Part shown: positions 1 to 7,800 of the stretch, in pieces | Layout: each line of letters opens with the position of its first letter | Numbering within the stretch: position 1 is the stretch's first letter | Source of the DNA: Sulfolobus sp. UBA167 | GTDB lineage: Archaea; Thermoproteota; Thermoprotei_A; Sulfolobales; Sulfolobaceae | DNA length: 13,518 bases | Assembly: GCA_002495845.1 (NCBI GenBank) | Contig: DAHF01000097.1 | Coordinates: 1-13,518, forward strand | Reading direction: 5' to 3' | Made by a program: the position numbers and the translations under genes | The notes under the pieces: generated by a model | Databases searched by the model: none | Seen by the model: only the letters and a program-made list of their open reading frames with translations | Told to the model about the DNA's origin: nothing

Positions 1-66
1 AAGTAATCAATGTAAATAAAACAGGTTTTATCATCCATGTCTTTACCATTTTCTAATATCGCAATA

Positions 67-95
67 ATATTTCTCAGTTACTCTTTGAGAAATAT
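67..95. repeat. 10-bp perfect inverted repeat (hairpin or operator)
   Basis: ATATTTCTCA at 67-76 is exactly complementary to TGAGAAATAT at 86-95, with a 9-nt loop. It lies in non-coding AT-rich DNA about 290 nt before mcr. It could be a regulator-binding palindrome or a hairpin at the end of a transcript coming from outside the window; no T-run follows it on either strand, which speaks against a plain archaeal terminator. Confidence 0.45.
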
Positions 96-228
96 AAAAA
101 GATTTAATAAAATGCTTGAAAATTTCTAAAAATTATTGTAGAATCAGTTATTTAATCTCATTAAGTCTTCATAAATTATTAACAATAAATGAAAATTATT
201 TTTACTAATTAGGTTAGGATCTACGGTA

Positions 229-260
229 AAGGGCGAGGCTTTCCGCACTTTTGTAAAAGT
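229..260 (-). mobile_element. Possible relic of an IS200/IS605 right end
   Basis: On the minus strand, GAAAGCCTCGCCCTT (243-229) is identical to 8475-8489 on the plus strand, in the tnpB-like relic. A short hairpin (ACTTTT-GT-AAAAGT, 247-260) lies just before it in minus-strand direction. From memory of the family, right ends of Sulfolobales IS605-type elements carry a GCCTCGCCCT-containing stem that is also the end of the omega RNA. Here the second arm of that stem is missing, so at most a fragment remains. The 15-nt match could also be chance. Confidence 0.3.
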
Positions 261-347
261 AAAAATCTAGATTATAATAAAATGGCTATCTACATTTATA
301 GTAATAAAAATGGGTATAAAGTGGGTCGCTTATATTGTTAAAACAAG

Positions 348-354
348 TTTATAT
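348..354 (+). promoter_or_regulatory. TATA box of mcr
   Basis: TTTATAT centred at 351 predicts transcription start near 375-379 by the usual 25-28 nt archaeal spacing. That fits either a leaderless ATG at 375 or a leader of about 10 nt carrying the GGAG at 377-380 ahead of the ATG at 387. TTTAAA at 362-367 is a weaker alternative, too close to the start. Confidence 0.5.
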
Positions 355-386
355 CCCTGAATTTAAAGTAGTATATGGAGAGACTT

Positions 387-1457
387 ATGAGAAGAGTACT
401 CAAAGCCGCAATTTTAGGTGCGACTGGTCTAGTAGGTATAGAATATGTTAGAATATTAGCTCAGCACCCTTACATCAAACCGGCTTACTTAGCGGGCAAA
501 GGATCTGTAGGTAAACCGTACGGAGAGATCACAAGATGGCAAACAGTAGGTCAAGTACCTAAGGAAATAGCAGATATGGAAGTAAAGCCCACAGATCCAA
601 AGATGATGGATGATGTAGATTTAATATTCTCACCATTACCTGCAGGAGCAGCAGGACCGGTAGAAGAGGAGTTCGCCAAACAGGGATTCCCAGTTATAAG
701 CAACTCTCCTGACCATAGATTCGATCCAGACGTTCCAATGATGGTTCCTGAGATAAACTCTCACACAGTAACTCTAATAGACGAGCAGAGAAAGAGGAGG
801 GACTGGAAAGGATTCATAGTCACAACTCCGTTATGTACTGCCCAAGGCGCAGCAATACCTTTAGCCCCAATTTTCATGAACTTCAAGATGGAGGGTGCTT
901 TCATCACTACTATACAGTCTCTGTCGGGAGCAGGATATCCTGGAATTGCATCATTGGACGTAGTAGATAACATATTACCTCTGGGAGACGCATATGACGC
1001 AAAGACTGTGAAAGAGGTGTACAGACTTCTCAGCGAGACTAAAAGGAACGTGCAAGAGCCTGACATAAAGGAGGTAAGCCTTTCTGCCACTACACACAGA
1101 ATTGCAACCATTCAAGGGCATTACGAGGTAGCATACGTAACCTTTAAGGAAGAGACTAGTGCAGAAAAAGTGAAAGAAGCTATGAACCAGTTCAAGGGAG
1201 AACCACAGGAACTCAAGTTACCTTCGGCACCAGAGAAGCCAATCCTGATGACCAACAAGGACAACAGACCCCAAGTGTTCTTCGATAGATGGGCTGGAGA
1301 TCCACCAGGGATGAGCATCGTAGTAGGGAGAGTCAATCAAGTTAACAAGAAGACTGTAAGGTATGTCTCATTGATCCACAACACTGTAAGAGGAGCAGCT
1401 GGTGGAGGCGTATTAACAGCGGAGCTCCTCACCGAAAAGGGTTACCTCCCCAAGTAA
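387..1457 (+). CDS. mcr: Malonyl-CoA reductase (NADPH), 3-HP/4-HB cycle
   Basis: Reduces malonyl-CoA to malonate semialdehyde in the cytoplasm, the second step of the 3-hydroxypropionate/4-hydroxybutyrate CO2-fixation cycle (some family members also take succinyl-CoA). The protein belongs to the aspartate-semialdehyde dehydrogenase fold: Rossmann motif GATGLVG at residues 11-17, nucleophile Cys150 in TTPLCTAQG, and a general-base His near 245 in THRIATIQGH. From memory it matches the Metallosphaera sedula and Sulfolobus tokodaii malonyl-CoA reductases over its whole length, including the SPLPAGAAGPVEE and HNTVRGAAGGG stretches. Those enzymes are about 357 residues; this start gives 356. I chose ATG 387 because homologues begin MRR-LKAAILGATG and GGAG at 377-380 sits 6 nt before it. 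The in-frame ATG at 375 (360 aa) remains possible, since the TATA box suits it. Plain aspartate-semialdehyde dehydrogenase is less likely given the overall match. Confidence 0.93.
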   Translation: MRRVLKAAILGATGLVGIEYVRILAQHPYIKPAYLAGKGSVGKPYGEITRWQTVGQVPKEIADMEVKPTDPKMMDDVDLIFSPLPAGAAGPVEEEFAKQGFPVISNSPDHRFDPDVPMMVPEINSHTVTLIDEQRKRRDWKGFIVTTPLCTAQGAAIPLAPIFMNFKMEGAFITTIQSLSGAGYPGIASLDVVDNILPLGDAYDAKTVKEVYRLLSETKRNVQEPDIKEVSLSATTHRIATIQGHYEVAYVTFKEETSAEKVKEAMNQFKGEPQELKLPSAPEKPILMTNKDNRPQVFFDRWAGDPPGMSIVVGRVNQVNKKTVRYVSLIHNTVRGAAGGGVLTAELLTEKGYLPK

Positions 1458-1461
1458 ATCC

Positions 1462-1476
1462 TTTTTAATTGTTTTT
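1462..1476 (+). terminator. T-tracts after mcr, overlapping a likely TATA box
   Basis: Two T5 runs (1462-1466 and 1472-1476) begin 5 nt after the mcr stop codon, as in archaeal oligo-T terminators. TTTTTAAT at 1462-1469 is also a reasonable TATA box, centred 28 nt before the ATG at 1494, so the 36-nt gap may both end mcr and start a leaderless transcript of the next gene. Confidence 0.4.
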
Positions 1477-1493
1477 CTCACTCTCTTCTAGTC

Positions 1494-2297
1494 ATGGACT
1501 ATTTTAAACTCGTAAGGAGTTTACCAATCCCGAAGGAAGTTGCAACTAAGGTTTACAGAACTTGCAACGGGGGGTACTTCACAAGGCTTTACTACGCAAA
1601 GCCTCCTATGATAGCAAAGCTCAGATACTGGCCTAATGGGTATACGAAGAAGATAATTAGGGACTTCCCACTCTTAGCAAGACCTAAATACAATGAAGCG
1701 TTTGAAATGCTTGTCTTCACAGACGTGTTCGCAATACTTGGCATGAGCTCTTCGATGTCAGGCGAATCGTTATCGCTCTCCTCGGTAGAAAAGGAGGTCG
1801 ACTCGATTTTCCTCAAGATCAAGGAAATCGCTGAAGAGAGCGGGATACCTGATTATCCCACGAGAACGTCGGTTAGTACTGACGCCTCTGGACTCATACC
1901 TGATCTGCTCCAGAAGAGATCGAAAGAGAAAGAAATGGACTACTTGTCGATAATCTCAGACGCTATCTATGACAGCAATGAGATGCAGAAAATGAAGGAG
2001 AAATATCCTTGGGCTAGAACCCTGACCAGGGAGACCTCACTTAAGGCTATTTCCTTGTCCAGAGAGCCAGAAAAGCTGATAACCCTTCTCAATTTTCTGA
2101 TCTTAGTTGTAGCGGGGAGTATACTTACAAACGAGTTCGATAGACTTGTCATGAAACATGGAATAAGAGGCGGACTGAATTTGCTCATCCAAGAAGGTCA
2201 CAGTGCTCTGATGAACGTAGAAGAGGGCACAGACGTTTTTGCCAAATCTATAAGAAAATTAAAAGAAGATGTGAACTCTCAAGTCAATTACTTCTGA
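1494..2297 (+). CDS. Conserved-looking protein of unknown function
   Basis: I do not recognise a family. The 267-residue product starts basic and aromatic (YFTRLYYAKPPMIAKLRYW at about 28-46), has a polar Ser/Glu-rich middle (85-150), and one strongly hydrophobic stretch at about 195-212 (LITLLNFLILVVAGS) that could be a buried helix or a single membrane segment. There is one cysteine (residue 24) and no recognisable catalytic motif. Codon use and composition match the neighbouring genes, so it looks like a real chromosomal gene. ATG 1494 follows mcr by 36 nt with no clear ribosome-binding site, consistent with a leaderless transcript or with read-through from mcr. Its last 10 nt overlap the end of the converging LUD-domain gene. 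Any link to the CO2-fixation cycle is only positional. Confidence 0.75.
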   Translation: MDYFKLVRSLPIPKEVATKVYRTCNGGYFTRLYYAKPPMIAKLRYWPNGYTKKIIRDFPLLARPKYNEAFEMLVFTDVFAILGMSSSMSGESLSLSSVEKEVDSIFLKIKEIAEESGIPDYPTRTSVSTDASGLIPDLLQKRSKEKEMDYLSIISDAIYDSNEMQKMKEKYPWARTLTRETSLKAISLSREPEKLITLLNFLILVVAGSILTNEFDRLVMKHGIRGGLNLLIQEGHSALMNVEEGTDVFAKSIRKLKEDVNSQVNYF

Positions 2298-3421
2298 GCT
2301 ATATACTTGATCCTCTCCAAGACCTTAGGTATGTTTATGTCCATAGGACAGACTTCCCTGCAACCGGCTGAATGGGCACACAAAAGAGATGGTTTGCCGT
2401 CGCCGTAGACCACGTAAGACCACATAGCCCCCATCGGTCCAGTAAATGGAGGGTCACCCCACTTTTGACCCATGATTCTATACACTGGACAGTGGAAATG
2501 ACACCTACCACACCTTATGCACAGAAGAGCCTCAGACAAGATTGGATCATCTGCTGTCTTAAATCTGCCATTGTCTAAAAGTATCAAGTGAAATTCCTTG
2601 GGACCGTGAGCTGGAGAAACTCTCTTCATTTCTATGTCGCCTGTGGAACTAGGCCCTGAAGTGAGGTTGACGTATGTAGGAGGATAAAGGCCAGCATAGG
2701 CTGACTGCACCATCACCTCAAGGAAGGCATGCTCTAGTGTAGGGACTATCTTCTCCACGCCCGCTATCGCTATGTGAACTTCCGGCATGATAGAGCTCAT
2801 CCTTATGTTACCTTCATTCTCTATTAAAAGAATAGAACCAGTGTCAGCTGATATCGCATTAGCTCCGGTTATACCTACTTCGGCATTGATGAACTTCTGT
2901 CTGAGGAACTTCCTTGCTTCTCCAGCTATTTCCTCGTGGGACTGCGCGCTCGAGGTCGAGTCTATCTTCCTTATAACCTTAGATGCCTGCTCCCTAGTCA
3001 TATGTATCGCCGGGGCTATGATATGTGAAGGAGGCTCGTTAGAAAGCTGAATCAAAAACTCACCTAGGTCTGTCTCCCAGACCTCCTTTCCCTTATTTAT
3101 CAGGTGTTGCCTGATACCGCATTCGTAAGCTACCATCGACTTGCCCATGACTATGGTATTCTTGTCTCCTACTATCTTCTCGACTATAGACCTAGCTTCT
3201 TCACCGTCTTTAGCCAGATAGACATTCCCTCCGTTCCTCCTCACCGATTCCATGGTCATATCGACGTATTCCTTCAGGTTGCTAAGTACCTCTAGCTTGG
3301 CCTGCCTAAGCTTTGCCCTGGCATCAGAGATGTAGGTATGCCTCTCGAGGATTGATTTAACTCTAGGGATGTTGTTGTTTACAGCTCTCTCAATTGCTAC
3401 GTACCAAATGTTCTCACTCAT
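2288..3421 (-). CDS. LUD-domain iron-sulfur protein, LutB-like
   Basis: The 377-residue protein combines a LUD (DUF162) domain, roughly residues 50-285 (VYLAKDGEEA, MGKSMVAYE, GITGANAISADTGSILL), with a C-terminal ferredoxin-type module. The first cluster motif is complete: Cys301-x2-Cys304-x2-Cys307-x3-Cys311-Pro. The second is Cys348-x5-Cys354-x3-Cys358-Pro with Ser351 where the second cysteine normally stands, a pattern like the [3Fe-4S] site of fumarate/succinate dehydrogenase iron-sulfur subunits. LutB proteins act with LutA and LutC in oxidising L-lactate to pyruvate and are usually near 470 residues, so this one is short. The ATG overlaps the stop of the upstream CCG-domain gene (ATGA, 3418-3421), so the two are translated together. 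An electron-transfer role in oxidising a 2-hydroxy acid is plausible; the substrate is not shown by the sequence. No lutC-like gene is nearby. Confidence 0.85.
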   Translation of the reverse strand: MSENIWYVAIERAVNNNIPRVKSILERHTYISDARAKLRQAKLEVLSNLKEYVDMTMESVRRNGGNVYLAKDGEEARSIVEKIVGDKNTIVMGKSMVAYECGIRQHLINKGKEVWETDLGEFLIQLSNEPPSHIIAPAIHMTREQASKVIRKIDSTSSAQSHEEIAGEARKFLRQKFINAEVGITGANAISADTGSILLIENEGNIRMSSIMPEVHIAIAGVEKIVPTLEHAFLEVMVQSAYAGLYPPTYVNLTSGPSSTGDIEMKRVSPAHGPKEFHLILLDNGRFKTADDPILSEALLCIRCGRCHFHCPVYRIMGQKWGDPPFTGPMGAMWSYVVYGDGKPSLLCAHSAGCREVCPMDINIPKVLERIKYIAQK

Positions 3422-4299
3422 AAAGAGATCATCTCTGCAATGTCAATGGCTTCGACATAAGGTGACAAGTTGGTGTAACAGAAAGGACACTGGACTATGA
3501 CTTTGTCTGATACCCTCTTTAGCTGGGTTGCTCTATACTTGCCGATCTCGGAACTAAGACCATCGTTCACAGGAGCCAACGGGCCTCCACAACAAAGGGA
3601 GTTCTCCTTGGAAGTAACCATATAATCTTCCTTTATAGAGACTCCACTTTTCTTCAGGATCAGCCTATAGACATCACGCTTGTTCATGAACCTTGAGTAT
3701 AGACACGAATCATGGATGACGTAAGTCCCTTTGCTCCTCGATTCACCTACGTCCTTAACTAGGTCCAGATAGTTTATCACCTCTATGTTAAAGGCGAAGA
3801 ACTCTGAGTATCTAGAAAGCGCGTTCTGGGAGTGCGGATCTACAGTGATGATCCTCTTGACACCCATTGAAAGGAGCTTGTCCTTGACTAGCTTCGCATA
3901 CTCCTCAAACTCGTCTAACATTCCTAGCTCTAGGAGGAATGCCCCACTGTAAGGTTCATCTTCAAACAGATAACCGAAGTCAACTCCATTTTTCTTCAGA
4001 ATTGAAGAGATTCTCCTTAATATTTTATAAGACCTCTCAAGTTCCCTTTTTTCAGGATGGACTTTCTTCGCCATCCCTAATATCAACTGTGGAGAGCTCA
4101 TCCTCGATACAATAGGAGAAATCCTATTGAATATTGCAGAAAGGGGGGCTAACTGGTACATGCACCCAGTGTAGAGAATAGTCTCTCCTCCCCTTTTCTC
4201 TCCTTCAGCCCAACCCGTGCAGATGGATTTATCTACAGGAAAAGGGGTGAATTCTTGTTTCATTGTGTTGAAGAGAAACTGCTTAACCGAGTTGTCCAT
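3418..4299 (-). CDS. CCG-domain (Fe-S) oxidoreductase, LutA/HdrB-like
   Basis: The 293-residue product resembles proteins with two cysteine-rich CCG domains (LutA, GlpC, GlcF, HdrB/HdrD), which bind iron-sulfur clusters in lactate, glycolate or glycerol-3-phosphate oxidation and in heterodisulfide reduction. The C-terminal motif is complete: Cys199 (HDSCLYSRF), Cys236-Cys237 (SLCCGGP), Cys271-x2-Cys274 (CPFCYTNL). The N-terminal motif is degenerate: Cys46 (YTGCMYQLAPL) remains, but the CCG position reads EPYSGAFLLELG (about 115-126) and the CxxC position reads DPHSQNAL (154-161). Cys27 is an extra N-terminal cysteine. It is the first gene of the two-gene operon with the LUD protein and has its own TATA box giving a leaderless ATG at 4299. 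It is most likely the partner subunit of the LUD protein; a heterodisulfide-reductase-type role is the main alternative. Confidence 0.83.
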   Translation of the reverse strand: MDNSVKQFLFNTMKQEFTPFPVDKSICTGWAEGEKRGGETILYTGCMYQLAPLSAIFNRISPIVSRMSSPQLILGMAKKVHPEKRELERSYKILRRISSILKKNGVDFGYLFEDEPYSGAFLLELGMLDEFEEYAKLVKDKLLSMGVKRIITVDPHSQNALSRYSEFFAFNIEVINYLDLVKDVGESRSKGTYVIHDSCLYSRFMNKRDVYRLILKKSGVSIKEDYMVTSKENSLCCGGPLAPVNDGLSSEIGKYRATQLKRVSDKVIVQCPFCYTNLSPYVEAIDIAEMISL

Positions 4300-4320
4300 A
4301 TATTAAGAAGTAGTTAAATA

Positions 4321-4329
4321 TTATATAAA
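4321..4329 (-). promoter_or_regulatory. TATA box of the lutA/lutB-like operon
   Basis: On the minus strand CTTTATATAA reads across 4330-4321. The box centre near 4325 is 26 nt before the ATG at 4299, so transcription should start at or next to the start codon (leaderless). It shares the 168-nt divergent gap with the promoter of the gene at 4468. Confidence 0.65.
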
Positions 4330-4436
4330 GAAATTCACTAGGATTTTAACTTAAATGTTTCCATAAAGGTGTATATCTTATTCTTTGTACTGTATTTATT
4401 CTAAATCGTGAGAGGCTTCTAGCTTGAACCCCCTTC

Positions 4437-4443
4437 TTTATAA
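4437..4443 (+). promoter_or_regulatory. TATA box of the small gene at 4468
   Basis: TTTATAA centred at 4440 lies 28 nt before the GTG at 4468, which predicts a leaderless transcript and supports that GTG as start. Only a weak purine stretch (GAGAGAAG, 4454-4461) precedes the codon. Confidence 0.6.
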
Positions 4444-4467
4444 GCTTGGAATTGAGAGAAGTTAATC

Positions 4468-4815
4468 GTGAATCAGAAAACCAGGAAAATAACACAAAAG
4501 AAGAGAGTTAACGAGAGCATAACCGCATTTAAGAAAGAATTAAAGGCGATATCGTTCGAGCCATTCTACGGAAACGGAATAAAGGACATAATTGCTAAGC
4601 TCACCGTCAAGCTGGAGGAAATTGCATCTCAGTATGGTTACGAAATTGAATTCCCAGAAAGGGCTAGAACAGAGATTGAGGGCGATATATATTACTTTGA
4701 GTACGATGTAAAGGTTAAGACTAAGATCTCTGCAAAGAAAATTACAGTACAAGTACAGTTCATGAACGTAACTTACGAGCAGGGATGGATGGGAATAATA
4801 ACATCAATAAAGTAG
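4468..4815 (+). CDS. Small protein of unknown function (115 aa)
   Basis: I do not recognise a family. The protein starts with a very basic stretch (MNQKTRKITQKKRVNES), followed by an amphipathic helical part (about 18-57, including ISFEPFYGNGIKDIIAKL) and a beta-rich C-terminal half (GDIYYFEYDVKVKTK, KKITVQVQFMNVTYEQGW). There is no cysteine, signal peptide or membrane segment, so it is probably cytoplasmic. Start is GTG at 4468, backed by a TATA box at the right distance. It is transcribed away from the lut-like operon and towards the S53 protease gene, and appears monocistronic. The alpha/beta layout with a basic tail would suit a small nucleic-acid-binding or regulatory protein, but that is a guess. 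Confidence 0.7.
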   Translation: MNQKTRKITQKKRVNESITAFKKELKAISFEPFYGNGIKDIIAKLTVKLEEIASQYGYEIEFPERARTEIEGDIYYFEYDVKVKTKISAKKITVQVQFMNVTYEQGWMGIITSIK

Positions 4816-4858
4816 GAAAAAAGAGAGAGATATATATAAGAAACTATATGCATTTTCG

Positions 4859-4872
4859 AAAAAAGGAAAAAA
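4859..4872 (-). terminator. Oligo-T terminator of the S53 protease gene
   Basis: Read on the minus strand this is TTTTTTCCTTTTTT, starting 15 nt after the stop codon of the protease gene. Two T6 tracts without a hairpin are the usual archaeal termination signal. The rightward gene ending at 4815 has no comparable T-tract on its own strand. Confidence 0.55.
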
Positions 4873-4887
4873 GTCTTATAAAATAAT

Positions 4888-7800
4888 TTACGAGAACTTC
4901 CTTTTCACAAGTAAAGCTATTAATCCTATAATGACGACGATAAGAAGCAGGATTATAGGAACGATGTAAGGGTTAACGTCTGAGGCATAGTTGCTAGGAG
5001 TGGAATTTTCTGTGGGTTCGGTTACGTTGGTATAAATTTGATGTGAAGTGTAATTTTCCTGCAATTCAGGCGGAGCATTAGAATGAGACGAAGAGATGTG
5101 TATTGGCTTTATGCTTGAAAGACCTACAAGGTTGACATTCCCCAGCTTATCGTCCAAGTGAGTAACGTTAGTGTTAACCAAGGTAACTGTTCCATTTACA
5201 ACAGTGAGATTGTACACAATGCTGTCGACTATTGTAGCGTTATGGTCCTTTATGACCGCATTGGATATGTAAGAATACGCCGTGAAGTTGCCTGTAAACT
5301 CTTGTATGTGAATATATGGCAGAACATATATCTTTGAACTCACTGAAATTGGAAGAAACTCCAGCTCGCTTACGTTCAGAGTCGAAGGCGAAAAAGTAGG
5401 GAAACCGTTGGACGATACGCCCTCCAAGTAGACGTTCCAGTAACCTGCGCTTCCAAATTGAGAGCTCTGGAACGCGTTAACAGGGACGGTAAAGTTACCT
5501 ATCCATTCACCTTTATCGTAGTGTAAGGGAACAACGACTTGATCTTGATAAACCTGGGTCAGGAGGAATTCCGGCACTAATATAGCGTTGAAAGTTCCGA
5601 ACTTCACTGGCGTACCGTTAAAGTAAGTAATGTTAGCCTCTATTGTAGCAGTATCGTTCTCGAACAGAACGCTGGACGGCTTCACTTTGACGTGTTGAAT
5701 CAAGCTCTGTGGAGCTACATATATTTGCGTGAAACCTACGCCGCTGGCTGTGAAGTTACTCGAGAAACAAGTGGCTTCAGCTTCAACTGTATAGTAACCA
5801 GGAGGAATCTTTGGCAAGGAGACTTGAGCTATATAGTAACCTCCCCCGTCATAAGTGATCATATTCACTGGAGTGGAATACATGACCTTACCGTTGTTTA
5901 TGAACGAAACTGTGACGTTGGGGGTTCCTAGAGACTCCTCATCTACCTCAATTGTGACGTTCTGACCGGGAGAGACAACCAACGGCTCTGTGGCTACCGG
6001 TGGGAAAACGGCTGGTACCACGTAAATTCCCTCTACAAACTCATCCATTCCGAACACGTTAGGTATAACTGCCTCATAGATCCCGCCTACCTTACTGTAA
6101 CTGCTTAAATTATAATACCCTAGGTAGAAAGTGCTGTTAAGCTGAAATGTTTGCCCGAATATTGTAATATTCAGTATAGGAGATATTGAGGCACTTACTT
6201 GTGCCACTTGAATTGAGGAACTGTTCTCTGGATAGTACTTCATTACGTCTAGGTTGATGCTGTTGAATGGAGTGACCAATGAGCCGTTAGCATTGGTGAG
6301 CTCTATTATCACTGGTATGTCTTCTGGCTCAGGATATATAGCGACTTCAGGAGATATGAAAACAGCTTGGTAACCTACAGTTACATATGAGAACCCTTTC
6401 ACGTTATTTGCACTCACTATTATCTCATCTACCCCTGATCCTACAGCATTGAAGTGACCTATCCAGTATGTCCCGTTGAAGTGCAGGTTAAATTGACTGA
6501 TCACCGAAGTACCGTTATAGACTTTTCCTATCATTGTTGAAGGCTGGAAGTTGGCTCTAGCTATAACTGTGACTTGCTCTCCATCGCTGAAGGTCGAGTT
6601 GTAAGTAGATACCATGATCTCCTTCTCATGGAGGACTGATGGAAGAGCGGTGAATAAGTTTCCAGCATTTATGTATCCTAAACCGTCTACGTTGAAGTTG
6701 CTCGCATCTAAGGGTGTGTCGTAGCCAAAGTCTACCTTCCCAAACACATCAGTGTTCTTCAACTGGTATAGCAGTGGGTTAATGTAACCTAATTTTCCGT
6801 ACTCCTCTGTCATGAGGTCTATTATTCCAGCAGTAAGTGGGGTAGCTACGGAAGTCCCGCCTATCATTTCGCTGATGTTGTAGTAGTATAGAACCGGGAC
6901 TCCGGTATACGGGTTAGCTAAGGCCGCAACATCTGGGACATTTAGAAATCCATTGCCCTGATACGGAGGAGAAGGAAATATGGAGCTCGTTCCTGCCGTG
7001 GTGGCACCGAATATGCTCTCCCCGCTCCACGCGGTCTGTAACGTGCTATTTCCAGATACATAAAGCGTGGTCCCGCCTACAGAGAGGACGTAAGGAATGG
7101 ATGCTGGAAAGAGCAAGTTCCCCTGTGTAGATAAATAAAAGTTGTAGCCATTTCCTCCAGCATCTCCAGAAGCTGCAAGAAACGTTATCCCTTCTACTTC
7201 TCCAAGCCAATATTCATATTCCATGCTTTGCAAGTAACTTAATGGAATCATACCTAGTAAGACATAGATCTCCGGTATTCCGAAACTCTCAGACAGCACG
7301 TTCACTTGATCGTCTTGTACTATCTTTGCAAGTATAGCGGGAAGGGAAAGGTTAGGGTTAGCAACGTAAAGGTACACATCAGCCTTAGGTGCAATCAAGT
7401 GAGAGTATTCGACGTCTAGGGAGATCTCCAAAGCCCAACCATTGCTTATCCCTGATTCTGGGTTGTAAGGACCTATGGGAACGACCTTAAACACAGGGGG
7501 ATTGGAAATGTTGTACTTAGCGTCGAAGGCTTGAAGCTGTGACTGTATGTAAGGATCGCCATAGAAATCTAGAATTCCAATCGACGTACCTTTTCCGTTT
7601 ATCCCCTTAGAGTGGAGATACGTCACATTATAAGCCTCGTATAATTGATAGGGTTTTATTTCATTGTAAGCTAACAGCTGAGTCGTATTATACAAAGTAA
7701 CTGGTTTGGAAAGCAATGAAGCAGTAACGTTAGTTCCAGTGACTATGGCGTTCTGAAAAGGTGAGTCTCCAAGGAATTGGTAGTAAGATATGCCATGAAA

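Larger units (their letters stand above)
1..386. other. AT-rich gene-free region upstream of mcr
   Basis: No credible coding region is visible here; stop codons are dense in all frames and the DNA is strongly AT-rich. It holds a 10-bp inverted repeat (67-95), a short GC-rich motif shared in inverted orientation with the 8.5-kb region (229-243), and the mcr promoter near its right end. The left part could be the tail or upstream region of a gene beyond the window, but nothing shows which. Confidence 0.6.

Noticed and set aside
4421..4433. GGGGGTTCAAGCT on the minus strand, like a tRNA T-loop
   Set aside because: There is no complementary T-stem arm, anticodon arm or acceptor stem around it.
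5692..5931. Short rightward reading frame inside the S53 protease gene, like other antisense frames under large genes
   Set aside because: It is a shadow of the well-supported protease frame, with no promoter or recognisable product.
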